Both the position numbers and the translations under genes were made by a program. The notes under the pieces are model-generated. The model was not told where the DNA came from, did no database searches, and was given only the letters and a program-made list of their open reading frames with translations. DNA of 64,000 nucleotides from an uncultured Paracoccaceae bacterium (GTDB taxonomy: Bacteria; Pseudomonadota; Alphaproteobacteria; Rhodobacterales; Rhodobacteraceae): positions 1 through 64,000 of the forward strand of contig CANNFQ010000009.1 in assembly GCA_947503925.1 (NCBI GenBank). The letters are read 5' to 3'. This document shows, one piece after another, positions 43,684 to 54,189 of this stretch (position 1 is the stretch's first letter; every line of letters starts with the position of its first letter).

Positions 43684-46600
43684 ATGACTCGGTCCCGGAT
43701 GTCCATTGTTTCAGTGATTTTTTTGATCTGTGCAGGCGTTGCAGCGGCGCAGGACGCGGTCCCGCAGAGCAGAACCGTCTATGAACGCAGCATTGACCTT
43801 GCTGGCACCGATCTAGCCCAGATCTTCGATACAACCCTGCCTGCTTGCGAGGCTGCATGTATCAACGATCAAAGCTGCGAGGCGTTCACTTTCAATCAGC
43901 GTTCGAATGCTTGCTTTCCGAAACGTGATATCACCGGGGTTGTGCCTTTCGACGGGGCCATATCGGGCCGCGTCTATCCAACCGATCCGGTAGTATTGGC
44001 CGCAGCAGCGGATCGGATGGCTGAATTGTCATTCCTCTCCGAGGTCGATTTTGATCGTGCCGCCGCGCTGACCCGCGCTGAAAATCAGCCGTTGCCACGG
44101 GCCACTGGTGCACAGCGCTCCGCCTGGATCAGGGCGGTCGAGACGGATTTGCCTGCCGATTGGATTGCCTTTGGTCGGACCACGCGCATAACCGGCAGTC
44201 GCATTACCAGCATGGCATTGCCCGCGCAGGTCAAGGCCTACCTTCGCACCGTCGATCCCCAGACCCGGCGTCTGGCCGTGATGGAAATTGCTGGCGTGCT
44301 GGAAACGTCGGGCCGCGGCCGGCAGACGCTTGATGCGCTGCGTCTGGCACAAACCCTTCGCTTTGATCGCGAGACCGAGATCGCGCTGGAGGACGCCATT
44401 GGCAAATACGGTTTCCGCGTTATTGATACGGTGGTTGAGAGCGACAGCGCTACCCCCCGCATCTGCGCCATTTTCAGCGAGGATTTGATCAAGGCGGGCA
44501 CGGATTACGCCCCGTTTGTTCAATTGCCGAGCCCGCAACTGGCCGTCACGGTTGAGGATCGTCAACTTTGTGTTGATGGGGTCACCCATGGCAACCGATA
44601 CCGCATTGTTCTGCGCCACGGACTGCCCGCCGCGAGTGGTGAGGTCCTGATCCGCCCGGTTGAGCTGACCCATTATGTCCGTGATCGTGCCCCAGCCATC
44701 CGGTTTACCGGTCGGTCCTATGCCCTGCCCCGGTTGGGTGATGTCGCCATTCCGATCGAGACGGTCAATCTGGCCGAAGTCCAACTGACCCTGAGCCGTG
44801 TCGACGACCGTAACCTGATGCGCAGTATGCAGTCGGGCCTGATGGATAGTGCGACGGCCAACTACCAGCCCGATGGCCTGCCCGACGAGATTGGCGCCAC
44901 ATTCTGGACTGGCCGCGCCGATGTCGCCCAAGAGCTGAACCGTGATATGCTGACCCGCCTGCCGTTAGCTGATGTTTTGGATAACGCGCCTGCGGGGCTT
45001 TATGCGCTGACCGCGACGGGCAGCGACCCAAGCCGCGATATAGGTGCCGCAACCCAATGGTTTGTGTTGTCTGATATCGGCATCGCCACCTATCTTGGCA
45101 ATGATGGTTTGACGGTTGTCGCGCGCGGTCTGCGTGATGCGATGCCATTGGTCGACGCAACCGTGACACTGATTTCGCAAAGCAATGCGGTGCTTTCGCA
45201 GGCTCAAACAGATGCCGAAGGTCTGGTGCAATTTGCTGCGGGCCTGACCCGCGGCACAGGTGGCAACCGGCCTGCATTGGTCACTGTGGCGATGGGCGGC
45301 GATATGACCTTTCTGTCGCTGACCGATCCAGCCTTTGATCTGTCGGATCGTGGTGTCGAAGGTCGTGAGCCGAGCCCGCCGATTGACGTGTTTTTGGCCA
45401 CGGATCGTGGTGCCTATCGCGCCGGTGACACAATCCATCTGACCGCCCTGATGCGCGACCAGCTGGCGCTTGGCCATGCGGGTATTCCGCTAACCGCAGT
45501 GCTGATCCGACCTGACGGGGTTGAATATAGCCGGACGGTTTCAACGGGTGATCGAGCCGGTGGGCATGTCTTTGCCTTGCCGGTTGCGGCGACCGCACCG
45601 CGCGGGACATGGCGCATTGCGGTATCTGTTGATGATAATCAGGCAACCTTGGCCCGCGCCACGGTGCTGGTCGAGGATTTCCTGCCGGAACGCATCGACT
45701 TCGACCTGTCCTTGCCAGATGGGATCAGGTTAGGTGATTTGCCTGACCTATCGGTCAATGCCCGTTATCTGTTTGGTGCTATCGGCGCTGATCTGGATGT
45801 GGAAGGTGAGGCACTTTTGCGTGCAGTGGATAGTCTCGACGGTTATCCGGGCTACCGCTTTGGTCAATATGATACGGCGTTTGACGGGCAGTTGACCTAT
45901 CTGGATGTGGCCACAACCGCGGCTGACGGCACCGCCATTCTGCCTGTTGATCTGCCGCAGGTGGATGCATCGCAACCATTGGAACTACGGGTGACTGCAC
46001 GGATCAAGGAAGGTTCTGGCAGGCCTGTTGAACGCCAGATCACAAAGCCCGTTTTACCCGACCAGCCGATGATCGGCATCAAGCCCCTGTTTGACGGCGT
46101 AATTGGCGAAGGCAGCGAAGCCCCCTTTGAATTGATCGCGCTGAACCCTGATCTGACCAGCGCCGACCTACCAGTGCAGTGGACCATCAACAAGGTGACA
46201 ACCCGGTATCAATGGTATCGGCTGGATGGCCGCTGGAACTGGGAGCCGACAACGACCCGCACACGTGTCGCCACCGGGCAGGCGACCCTTGGCCAAACGC
46301 CGGTGCGTTTGGCGGCAGATGTGGATTGGGGACAGCACGAGATTGTGGTTGAAGCAACGGGTGCCGATTACGCGATTGCATCGACAGATTTCTCGGCGGG
46401 CTGGTATGCGCCTGCATCCGCTGATGACACGCCCGATCTGCTGGAGGCGTCATTGGATGCTGACCGCTATTCGATTGGTGATAGAGCCATGTTCCGCATC
46501 GTCCCGCGCCAAGAGGGTGTGGCCGTTGTGACCGTGATGTCGGACCGCCTGATTGCACTGCGTAATGTGCCAGTGACGGAAGGCGAGAACCTGATCGCAT

Positions 46601-49029
46601 TACCCGTGACCGAGGAATGGGGTGCCGGCGCATATGTTAGCGCGTCGGTGATCCGCCCGATGTCTGTCGCAGAAAAACGCAATCCGGCGCGTGCGCTGGG
46701 TCTGGGCTATGCGCAGGTTGATCCCGGCACGAAGGCACTGCGCGTCTCATTGGATGCCCTTGACACCATGCAACCGCGCGGCCCGATGCAAATTGGCGTG
46801 CAGGTTGACGGGGTGCACCCCGGTGAACAGGCTTTCGTGACGCTTGCCGCTATTGATCTGGGTATCCTTAACCTGACCGGGTTCAAATCACCTGATCCCC
46901 AGGGCCACTACTTTGGACAGCGCAAGCTGGGGGTAGAGTTGCGCGATGTTTACGGGCGGTTGATCGACGGGTTGAACGGGGCCATGGGCACTGTCCGCTC
47001 TGGCGGCGATGCCCCTGGGCAAGCCGGTCTGCAAAGCCCGCCACCGACCGAAGAGCTGGTGACTTATTTCACTGGTCCCGTCGCTGTTGATCAGAACGGG
47101 CAGGCGCAGGTTCGCTTTGACCTACCGGCCTTCAACGGCACGATCCGCCTGATGGCCATTGCCTGGTCGCCGACCGGCGTGGGACAGGCAGCGCGTGATG
47201 TGATTATCCGCGATCCGGTTGTCGTGACCGCCAGCGTGCCACGTTTTCTAGCCCCCGGCGATCAAAGCCGCTTGTTGCTTGAAATCATTCATGCCGACGG
47301 ACCCGCCGGGGAAATGGAACTACGTGTTAACAGCGCCGGCTTGGGTATCGCAGCACAAGCCACAACAGGTTTTGATCTACCCGAAGGCGGCAAATATGTT
47401 GCGGTGATCCCCTTTGCTGCCTTTGACACCGGCAATCACAGTATTGATGTGACCCTGACCACAACAGATGGGCGCGATTTGATAAAATCGCTGAATGTTC
47501 CTGTTCTGGTCAATGATCCCGAGGTCAGCCAGATCAGCCGCTTCACGCTTGATCCGGGCGATGCCTTCACCTTTGACGATAACGTCTTTGCCGGGTTTGC
47601 AGCAGGGACCGGTAAGGCGACGCTGTCTGCCGGGCCGCTGGCACGCTTTGATGCGCCGGGCCTTTTGAACGCGCTGGACCGTTATCCTTATGGCTGCACC
47701 GAACAAATCGCCTCTCGTGCCTTGCCCCTGCTGTACCTTGATGGGGTGGCAAGCGCGATGGGCTTGGCGACACACGATCAGATCGGCAAACGGATCACAC
47801 AGGCGATTGCGGAGGTCACCGCCAACCAATCCGCCACCGGGGCTTTTGGCCTGTGGCGACCAAGTTCAGGAGATTTATGGCTGGATGCCTATGTCACCGA
47901 TTTTCTGACCCGGGCGCGGGCGGCGGGGTATGCAGTGCCGGAAGTGGCCTATGACAATGCCGTGGCCAATCTGCGCAATGCGGTAAATTACTATCCCGAT
48001 TTCGATCAGGGCGGTCGTGATCTGGCCTATGCGCTGTTCGTGCTGGCGCACGAAGGTGAGGCCGCCATTGGCGACCTGCGTTATTACGCCGATCAAAAGG
48101 CAGAGGCGTTTGATTCACCCTTGGCGCAGGCCCAAATAGGAGCGGCATTGGCGCAATATGGCGATCAGCCGCGCGCGGATGCGCTGTTTGGTTTGGCCGG
48201 TCGGGCGCTGCGAGCCCGGCTCGCCATCGAAGAACAGCGCACATGGCGCAGCGATTACGGCACTTATCGCCGTGACGCGGCGGCTGTGCTGGCATTGGCG
48301 GTTGAAGCGGGCAGCGATGCCATCGATCGGGCGCAATTGGTTCGTTATATCGGGCCGGACAGCAGCCGCGTTTCCACGCAAGAAGCTGCATGGACATTGC
48401 TGGCTGCCAACGCGTTGGTTAATGACCTGCGTGGCACCGGGTTGACCATTGATGGGCAGGTCCCGGATGGGCCGGTTGTGCAGTTGCGGGATGCACAAAC
48501 GACAGCAGCGCCAGTTTTGATTGCCAATGATGGCACCAGCCCAACCGAACTGACGGTGACCACATTTGGCGTACCTGGCAGCCCTGAACCGGCTGGCGGC
48601 AACGGGTATGCGATCAGTCGAACCTATGCCACGATGGATGGCACGCTGGTTGATCTGGGCAATGTGGCTATCGGCACGCGGCTGGTCACGATCCTTGAAA
48701 TCCAACCCTTTGGGCGGCAGGAGGCCCGGCTGATGGTCAATGACCCCCTGCCCGCAGGGTTTGAAATCGACAACCCCAACCTGATTGCGGGCGGCGATAT
48801 CAAGGCACTGGATTGGTTGAGGCCCGTTGATGCGGAAAATGCAGAGTTCCGGACCGACAGGTTCTTGGCGGCGGTCGATTGGCGATCTGACAAGCCATTT
48901 CAACTGGCCTATATCGTGCGCGCCGTGTCGCCAGGGCAGTTTCATCATCCTGCTGCCTCGGTCGAGGATATGTATCGGCCGCAGATGCGGGCGCATACCG
49001 ATGCCGGACGGGTGACGGTCAGCGAATGA
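43684..49029 (+). CDS. Alpha-2-macroglobulin family protein with N-terminal PAN/Apple-like domain
   Basis: The protein has 1781 residues from the ATG at 43684, with an AAGGAAAGG ribosome-binding site and a signal peptide (SIVSVIFLICAGVAAAQ). A cysteine-rich PAN/Apple-like segment (about 30-90, LPACEAACINDQSCEAF) follows. The rest has the bacterial macroglobulin layout: MG domains, a bait region, and the thioester motif CTEQ near residue 1337 in YPYGCTEQIASRALPL. Such proteins trap proteases in the periplasm. The gene is followed by pbpC with a four-base overlap. The same pairing occurs in E. coli (yfhM-pbpC), where the two are thought to guard and repair the cell envelope. Confidence 0.95.
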   Translation: MTRSRMSIVSVIFLICAGVAAAQDAVPQSRTVYERSIDLAGTDLAQIFDTTLPACEAACINDQSCEAFTFNQRSNACFPKRDITGVVPFDGAISGRVYPTDPVVLAAAADRMAELSFLSEVDFDRAAALTRAENQPLPRATGAQRSAWIRAVETDLPADWIAFGRTTRITGSRITSMALPAQVKAYLRTVDPQTRRLAVMEIAGVLETSGRGRQTLDALRLAQTLRFDRETEIALEDAIGKYGFRVIDTVVESDSATPRICAIFSEDLIKAGTDYAPFVQLPSPQLAVTVEDRQLCVDGVTHGNRYRIVLRHGLPAASGEVLIRPVELTHYVRDRAPAIRFTGRSYALPRLGDVAIPIETVNLAEVQLTLSRVDDRNLMRSMQSGLMDSATANYQPDGLPDEIGATFWTGRADVAQELNRDMLTRLPLADVLDNAPAGLYALTATGSDPSRDIGAATQWFVLSDIGIATYLGNDGLTVVARGLRDAMPLVDATVTLISQSNAVLSQAQTDAEGLVQFAAGLTRGTGGNRPALVTVAMGGDMTFLSLTDPAFDLSDRGVEGREPSPPIDVFLATDRGAYRAGDTIHLTALMRDQLALGHAGIPLTAVLIRPDGVEYSRTVSTGDRAGGHVFALPVAATAPRGTWRIAVSVDDNQATLARATVLVEDFLPERIDFDLSLPDGIRLGDLPDLSVNARYLFGAIGADLDVEGEALLRAVDSLDGYPGYRFGQYDTAFDGQLTYLDVATTAADGTAILPVDLPQVDASQPLELRVTARIKEGSGRPVERQITKPVLPDQPMIGIKPLFDGVIGEGSEAPFELIALNPDLTSADLPVQWTINKVTTRYQWYRLDGRWNWEPTTTRTRVATGQATLGQTPVRLAADVDWGQHEIVVEATGADYAIASTDFSAGWYAPASADDTPDLLEASLDADRYSIGDRAMFRIVPRQEGVAVVTVMSDRLIALRNVPVTEGENLIALPVTEEWGAGAYVSASVIRPMSVAEKRNPARALGLGYAQVDPGTKALRVSLDALDTMQPRGPMQIGVQVDGVHPGEQAFVTLAAIDLGILNLTGFKSPDPQGHYFGQRKLGVELRDVYGRLIDGLNGAMGTVRSGGDAPGQAGLQSPPPTEELVTYFTGPVAVDQNGQAQVRFDLPAFNGTIRLMAIAWSPTGVGQAARDVIIRDPVVVTASVPRFLAPGDQSRLLLEIIHADGPAGEMELRVNSAGLGIAAQATTGFDLPEGGKYVAVIPFAAFDTGNHSIDVTLTTTDGRDLIKSLNVPVLVNDPEVSQISRFTLDPGDAFTFDDNVFAGFAAGTGKATLSAGPLARFDAPGLLNALDRYPYGCTEQIASRALPLLYLDGVASAMGLATHDQIGKRITQAIAEVTANQSATGAFGLWRPSSGDLWLDAYVTDFLTRARAAGYAVPEVAYDNAVANLRNAVNYYPDFDQGGRDLAYALFVLAHEGEAAIGDLRYYADQKAEAFDSPLAQAQIGAALAQYGDQPRADALFGLAGRALRARLAIEEQRTWRSDYGTYRRDAAAVLALAVEAGSDAIDRAQLVRYIGPDSSRVSTQEAAWTLLAANALVNDLRGTGLTIDGQVPDGPVVQLRDAQTTAAPVLIANDGTSPTELTVTTFGVPGSPEPAGGNGYAISRTYATMDGTLVDLGNVAIGTRLVTILEIQPFGRQEARLMVNDPLPAGFEIDNPNLIAGGDIKALDWLRPVDAENAEFRTDRFLAAVDWRSDKPFQLAYIVRAVSPGQFHHPAASVEDMYRPQMRAHTDAGRVTVSE

Positions 49030-51047
49030 CCCGGGTGGTTCTTGCCATGGCACTTTGCCTTTGGGCGGTGGGTGCGACCCGCGACGCGGTTGACGCTTGG
49101 GTTGATGCCACGCGCCTGCCCGGCCTGACGACAGCGGTCAGTCGCGAGGTTCGTGACCGGAACGGCATCTTGCTGCGTGCCTATACAACACACGACGGAC
49201 GTTGGCGGTTGCCAGTAAAGCTGACCGATGTTGACCCAACCTATCTGCAAATGCTGATCCGTTATGAGGACAAACGCTTTTTCGACCATGTCGGCGTTGA
49301 CCCGGTGGCGATGATACGGGCATCCGGTCAGGCGTTATGGCATGGGCAGGTGGTGTCGGGCGGTTCTACCTTGACGATGCAGGTGGCGCGGCTGCTGGAC
49401 GGCGGTAACTCGCGCCACTGGGCGGGCAAGCTGCGCCAGATCCGGGTGGCGCTCGCGCTGGAACGGCAATTGAGCAAAGAAGAAATTCTGACACTCTACC
49501 TGAACCATGCGCCTTTTGGCGGTAATATCGAGGGGGTGCGCGCGGCTTCTTACGCGTATTTTGACAGACCACCCCGGCGGTTGACCCCGGCGCAGGCCAC
49601 ATTACTGGTCGCATTGCCACAATCGCCAGAGGCACGGCGACCTGACCGCGCCGCAGATCAGGCAACGCAAGCCCGGGACGATGTGCTGAACCGCCTTGCC
49701 GCTTTCGATTTGATTGATAAACCGACACTGATAGCGGCGATGGCCAAGCCGGTCCCGGAGACCCGTCATTTGATCCCAGCGCTCGCGCCGCATTTGACGG
49801 ATCAGGCGACTGCTGCGGATCCGACCAGTCAAAGAATTGACCTGACTGTAAACCAACAACTGCAAATCGCGTTGGAACAGCTGGCGGCGGACGCTGTGCT
49901 GGCCCGCGCGGACGGATTGCAAGTTGCGATCATCGCCGCTGATCATCAAACAGGTCATCTGCTGGCCCATGTTGGATCAGCATCTTACAGCGCGGAAGCG
50001 CGGGGCGGTTTTTTGGACTTGACCCAGGCCGTCCGGTCCCCCGGTTCGACCCTGAAACCGCTTGTGTACGGTTTGGGGTTTGACCGCGGACTGATCCACC
50101 CGGAAACAATGATCGCCGACAGACCAACCGATTTTGGGGGATATGCGCCGCAAAATTTCGATGGCCATTTCCGGGGTGAATTGCGGGTGCGTACCGCATT
50201 GCAGCAGTCGCTGAATATCCCAGCAGTCGCCGTGACGGAGGCGTTGGGGCCCGCGCATCTTCTGGCCGGGCTACGGCGAGCGGGCGCAGACCCGAGACTG
50301 CCAAGCGGTGCCCACGGCCTCGCCATTGCGCTGGGTGGTGTAGGGCTGACCCTTGAGGATCTCGTGCGGCTTTATGCGGCCATCGGCAATGGCGGACAGG
50401 CGGTGGATTTGCGAGGGCAGACAGCGCCAAGCGCCGACTTCATACCACATCAGGTCATGGATACCGCCGCAGCATGGCATGTGGCCAATATCCTGACCGA
50501 AGCACCACGCCCTGCAGGTGTGAAAGGTGCCGGGATCGCGTTTAAGACGGGCACATCCTATGGATATCGGGATGCATGGGCCATCGGGTTTGACGGGCGG
50601 CATGTGGTTGGGGTTTGGATGGGGCGGCCAGATGGCACGCCGGTCCCTGGCGCCTTTGGCGCAGATTTGGCAGCCCCCGTATTGTTTGATGCATTCGCAC
50701 GGATCAAACCCGCGACCGATCCCATTGCCGCGCCACCGCATCATGCCTTGATACTGCCAACCGCACAGTTGCCCCGGCATCTGCAACAATTTGGCAATCC
50801 GAAGAGCAACGACATGGCCGCACCTAAAATCGCCTTTCCACCTGATGGCGCCGTATTGGAGGGATCAATGGTCACGGTGAAGGTTCGCGATGGGCAGGCG
50901 CCCTTCGTCTGGCTAGCAAATGGTGAGCCGGTGGCGCGCACGCATCGGTCACAAGTTGACATCGCAGCGCCAGGGATCGGGTTTTCATCGCTGACGGTTA
51001 TCGATGCCAATGGTCAGTCAGATCAGGCGCAGATTGCAATTGAATGA
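49026..51047 (+). CDS. pbpC: Penicillin-binding protein 1C (bifunctional peptidoglycan synthase)
   Basis: The 673-residue protein is anchored by a short N-terminal hydrophobic segment (VVLAMALCLWAVGA). The glycosyltransferase GT51 domain carries YEDKRFFDHVGVD and GGSTLTMQVARLL. The transpeptidase domain has the SxxK motif in RSPGSTLKPLVYG and the KTG motif in FKTGTSYGYRDAW, and the C terminus has the PBP1C-specific domain. It is coupled to the macroglobulin gene by ATGA overlap. The two products probably act together in envelope repair after damage, as proposed for the E. coli pair. Confidence 0.95.
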   Translation: MTRVVLAMALCLWAVGATRDAVDAWVDATRLPGLTTAVSREVRDRNGILLRAYTTHDGRWRLPVKLTDVDPTYLQMLIRYEDKRFFDHVGVDPVAMIRASGQALWHGQVVSGGSTLTMQVARLLDGGNSRHWAGKLRQIRVALALERQLSKEEILTLYLNHAPFGGNIEGVRAASYAYFDRPPRRLTPAQATLLVALPQSPEARRPDRAADQATQARDDVLNRLAAFDLIDKPTLIAAMAKPVPETRHLIPALAPHLTDQATAADPTSQRIDLTVNQQLQIALEQLAADAVLARADGLQVAIIAADHQTGHLLAHVGSASYSAEARGGFLDLTQAVRSPGSTLKPLVYGLGFDRGLIHPETMIADRPTDFGGYAPQNFDGHFRGELRVRTALQQSLNIPAVAVTEALGPAHLLAGLRRAGADPRLPSGAHGLAIALGGVGLTLEDLVRLYAAIGNGGQAVDLRGQTAPSADFIPHQVMDTAAAWHVANILTEAPRPAGVKGAGIAFKTGTSYGYRDAWAIGFDGRHVVGVWMGRPDGTPVPGAFGADLAAPVLFDAFARIKPATDPIAAPPHHALILPTAQLPRHLQQFGNPKSNDMAAPKIAFPPDGAVLEGSMVTVKVRDGQAPFVWLANGEPVARTHRSQVDIAAPGIGFSSLTVIDANGQSDQAQIAIE

Positions 51048-51195
51048 CCTAGGACTATTCCGCATGGCTTGATCACATTGCCACGATGATCGTTGATGTG
51101 GCCTTGTGGTCCAGAGCAATTCGCGGCAATTGGGCACAGTGTCTTCCTGTCCAAAATTGACCAAAACCGATGTTAGCAAAAAGGTATGTGTCAGT

Positions 51196-51666
51196 ATGAA
51201 AAAATTTCTCACCCTCGCGCTTCTTACCTGCCCGTCCTTTGCCGTGGCAGCTGATTACGCAATTGGTGATCTGATGATCATGCATCCTATCGCGTTCGAG
51301 ACAACGAAAACCGCCATGTCAGGTGCCGGTTACATGACGGTCACCAATAACGGCGACACGGCGGACCGGATCATCCGCGCTGAAGCAGATTTTCCCCGCG
51401 TCATGCTGCATGAAACGACAATCACGGACGGCGTCGCAACAATGACCCATCTTGAAGGGGTCGAAATTCCGGCAGGTGCAACGATTACGTTTGAACCCGG
51501 CGGAAAACATGTGATGTTCATGGGGCTGAACGGCGATCCGTTCGAGGTTGGTGAAGAAATCAACGTCAAACTGGTGTTTGAGAATGCGGGCGAGATTGAC
51601 GTCCTCTTTGAAGTGGAAGCGCGTGATCAAACCGGTGACAAGGCCGAGGATCACAGCGGGCACTAG
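51196..51666 (+). CDS. Copper chaperone PCu(A)C
   Basis: This 156-residue periplasmic protein has a signal peptide (MKKFLTLALLTCPSFAVAA). It then shows the PCuAC copper-binding pattern, with MLHETTI, MTHLEGVEIPAGATI and GGKHVMFMGL supplying the H-M-x10-M-x21-H-x-M ligands. It carries Cu(I) to the CuA or CuB site of cytochrome oxidase. I chose the ATG at 51196 because the signal peptide begins there. The open frame extends upstream to 51106 without similarity. Confidence 0.93.
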   Translation: MKKFLTLALLTCPSFAVAADYAIGDLMIMHPIAFETTKTAMSGAGYMTVTNNGDTADRIIRAEADFPRVMLHETTITDGVATMTHLEGVEIPAGATITFEPGGKHVMFMGLNGDPFEVGEEINVKLVFENAGEIDVLFEVEARDQTGDKAEDHSGH

Positions 51667-51729
51667 AGCGTGTCAACGCTGAACGAAGGCGCCCCACAGC
51701 AAAAAAACCGTGTGAGGTTCAGTTTAAGA

Positions 51730-53151
51730 TCAGCCTTCGTTTTCCCGGCTCAGCAGATCAAACTTGCGTAGCTTGACATAAAGCGATTGCCGGGACAGGC
51801 CCAGCATCTCTGCCGCGGCGACCCGGTTATTCATCGTCAGCTCAACCGCCGTTTCGATGCACATCTTTTCGACGACATTTGTCGTCTCAGCCACAATATC
51901 CTTGAGCGTCGCACTGCCCACCAATTCGACAACAGACCGCATGCTTTCATCACTTGTCGGGTTGATCGTGTTACGGTTTGCTTCCGCGTGATTGGCATCC
52001 CGGAATACAAAGGCGAAGACAGGTTCGGTTCCAGCCATCAGCCGCGTGACGGAAACCTCAACCGATCGAGGGCTGCCATAATCGCCCGCGATCTTTGTTG
52101 CATAGATACGCATGCTGCCGGTTCGGGTGGCATTCTCCATCATGACGCGCAGGTCAACACTGCCCCGCAGAAGATAATCGGCCAAGTTCCGTTCCCTGAT
52201 CTGAACGTCATGTGCGGCATCGATCAGGCGCAGGAACGCGTCATTCACCGAAAGAATCTGCCCCGCCTCCTTCGCAAATGCGATGGCTTCGGGACCTTCT
52301 GTGTAAAGGTCATGCAAATTGCGGGTCAGGTCGTTGGTATTTGCTGTGCGTTCGTCGGAAGGTTTGATCCGGCATAGCAGAACACGGTCACCTGCCGTCC
52401 GGAACAGCGTTGGTGTGATAGCCACGCCGACCCCGCTGCCGCGCAGCTCCAGTGTTTCTCTGGGATCACCTTCGGCAATTGCGTAGCTTGTCAGGTTCGT
52501 GATCAGATCGCCGCGTTTGCGCTGTTCAAAACAGCCTGCAAATGCCGTACCGATCAATTTCTCGCGCGGTCGACCAAGCAAGGTTGCAGCGGCGGCGTTC
52601 GCCTCTGACACGTCCCCGGTTTGCACCGATACGAACACAACAGCCTCTGACGCGCTGTCCATCAGCACACGAAACCGTGTATCGTAGTCCCGCTGCGCCT
52701 CGTAATCACGTTCAAGCGCCAATTGTGCCTTGACCAGTTGCTGCTGCATCTCCGCAATTGGGCGAAGATCGCGGCCAAGCAGCAAAATCGCACCGTCAGG
52801 GCCAATGCGATGAAAGCTGTATCTGACCGGAAACTCCCACTGGCCAAGATTGTCGGTATGGTTCAATTCGACCGGTCGCACGGTCTTTGCGCCATCAAGG
52901 AATGTGGCCAACCGGCTGTCGAATTTTGACACGCTTTCGATAGTCAGCGCGCCGCGAATATCCTTGCCTTCCCAATGCTCAAGTTTTTGAAAGGCTTCAT
53001 TGTTGGGGCTGACAAGGACAGAAAGAACGGTGCCAGCATCGGAGATGACGATGCCCAGGTCCGCAACTTCGGCAATGATATCGCCCAGTATTTCGGGGGC
53101 GATCAAAGGAATTGCGCCGCTACTCCAGTATTTTGCACCGCGGGACGTCAT
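51730..53151 (-). CDS. ppsR: Photosynthesis gene repressor PpsR (CrtJ)
   Basis: The protein has 473 residues from the ATG at 53151, close to the 464 of the Rhodobacter sphaeroides protein. PAS domains occupy the N-terminal three quarters (APEILGDIIAEVADLGIVIS at the start). A Fis-type helix-turn-helix ends it (NNRVAAAEMLGLSRQSLYVK). Cysteines sit in the two regions where redox cysteines are known in the family: FAGCFEQRKR and KMCIETAVELT. PpsR represses bch, crt and puc genes under high oxygen and light by binding TGT-N12-ACA. It follows ppaA on the same strand, with a 35-base gap. Confidence 0.94.
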   Translation of the reverse strand: MTSRGAKYWSSGAIPLIAPEILGDIIAEVADLGIVISDAGTVLSVLVSPNNEAFQKLEHWEGKDIRGALTIESVSKFDSRLATFLDGAKTVRPVELNHTDNLGQWEFPVRYSFHRIGPDGAILLLGRDLRPIAEMQQQLVKAQLALERDYEAQRDYDTRFRVLMDSASEAVVFVSVQTGDVSEANAAAATLLGRPREKLIGTAFAGCFEQRKRGDLITNLTSYAIAEGDPRETLELRGSGVGVAITPTLFRTAGDRVLLCRIKPSDERTANTNDLTRNLHDLYTEGPEAIAFAKEAGQILSVNDAFLRLIDAAHDVQIRERNLADYLLRGSVDLRVMMENATRTGSMRIYATKIAGDYGSPRSVEVSVTRLMAGTEPVFAFVFRDANHAEANRNTINPTSDESMRSVVELVGSATLKDIVAETTNVVEKMCIETAVELTMNNRVAAAEMLGLSRQSLYVKLRKFDLLSRENEG

Positions 53152-53186
53152 CCCTGCCGTGCCAAGATTTGTTGCCCCGCCATCAG

Positions 53187-53984
53187 TCACGCCCTGCGCG
53201 TCATCAGCGGCTGGCCGGTGGTTGCCACGTTCAGGTTGCAAAGCTGAATAGCCTGATCTGGTTGTGCTGTCGCATGGTCCGCGCCCGTTAGTGCCTTAAC
53301 ATCGTCCACCGTTTCAACCTCCAGAATAGAACCGCCTACGACAATGGGTAAATGCTGATCGGCTGCATTTCTTACTACATCGACGATCCGGCGCAGTGAT
53401 TCAAGGCTTTCGCCTCGCGAGGAGGAAACAAAGACAGCATCAAAGCCAGTGCGCTGCATACGCGCGGCTATCTCTTCCACGCGTACACCCAGCGTCAAAC
53501 GGACCGACAGTCCCTTACGGCGCAGCTGCCCGGCGAGAACCATGGCGCCCAGCGTGTGATAGATTTCCTGCGCAACAATCAGCATCACAGATGGTGCCGT
53601 CGGATCGGCGGAATTGTCACCTGACCAGTCGGGGCCGAGATCCCGCAGCATTGATTGCAATCGCGAAACGCCGATTGTGACTCCGGCAAAGCCCAATTCG
53701 TCAGAACACCACATGTCACCCATCCGACGAGCCAGTTCTGGAATGTAGTTGTCGGCCACATCTTCACGGCTGATCCCCGATGCCAGCGCTTGCTCCAACG
53801 CTGCGCCACAAGCGTCACGACAGGCACTAAGGGCGGCAACATGCATGCTATTCAAAATGTCGCCATCAAGATTTTCGGGGGGCTGACCTATCGGAGCCTG
53901 CGCGACGCCAGCAATCGCTGCATTATCACGCAACGGCATCGCATCGTCCTGCGATTTGGCATCTATGTTCCGATGTTCGGGCAT
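53187..53984 (-). CDS. ppaA: PpsR antagonist PpaA/AerR (cobalamin-binding)
   Basis: The protein has 265 residues from the ATG at 53984, which has an AAAAGGATT ribosome-binding site. The C-terminal half is a vitamin B12-binding-like domain, with MLIVAQEIYHTLGAMVLAGQ, in which the histidine is the likely cobalamin ligand. In Rhodobacter, AerR/PpaA binds cobalamin in a light-dependent way and turns the repressor CrtJ/PpsR into an activator. Its place between ppsR and bchF is the standard order. Its -35 element overlaps a PpsR box, so it is probably repressed by PpsR. Confidence 0.93.
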   Translation of the reverse strand: MPEHRNIDAKSQDDAMPLRDNAAIAGVAQAPIGQPPENLDGDILNSMHVAALSACRDACGAALEQALASGISREDVADNYIPELARRMGDMWCSDELGFAGVTIGVSRLQSMLRDLGPDWSGDNSADPTAPSVMLIVAQEIYHTLGAMVLAGQLRRKGLSVRLTLGVRVEEIAARMQRTGFDAVFVSSSRGESLESLRRIVDVVRNAADQHLPIVVGGSILEVETVDDVKALTGADHATAQPDQAIQLCNLNVATTGQPLMTRRA

Positions 53985-54042
53985 GCACGCAATCCTTTTG
54001 TTGAATTCGCGCTTTCTCGTAACCAATGCAGCATTACCAAGC

Positions 54043-54083
54043 ATTGTCCCGCGCAGCACTCTGAATGTCAAAGAAAATTGACA
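54043..54083 (-). promoter_or_regulatory. ppaA promoter with PpsR box
   Basis: A perfect TGT-N12-ACA box (TGTCAAAGAAAATTGACA) lies at 54066-54083. On the minus strand its left arm is TTGACA (54071-54066), a -35 element, followed 17 bases on by GACAAT (54048-54043). PpsR binding would cover the -35 element of ppaA. Confidence 0.8.
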
Positions 54084-54189
54084 TGTTGCCGTTCTGGCCG
54101 GTTGGTTTTGGCCTCAATACGTTGAAAATAATGACAAATAGAATAGATAAACGGTAGGGACGCACAGTCAGTCGTGGTCACGGGTATGC

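Noticed and set aside
51680..51740. Terminator hairpin between the copper chaperone and ppsR
   Set aside because: The possible arms (acgaaggc and gccttcgt) are about 45 bases apart and one lies in the ppsR coding end; too weak to call.
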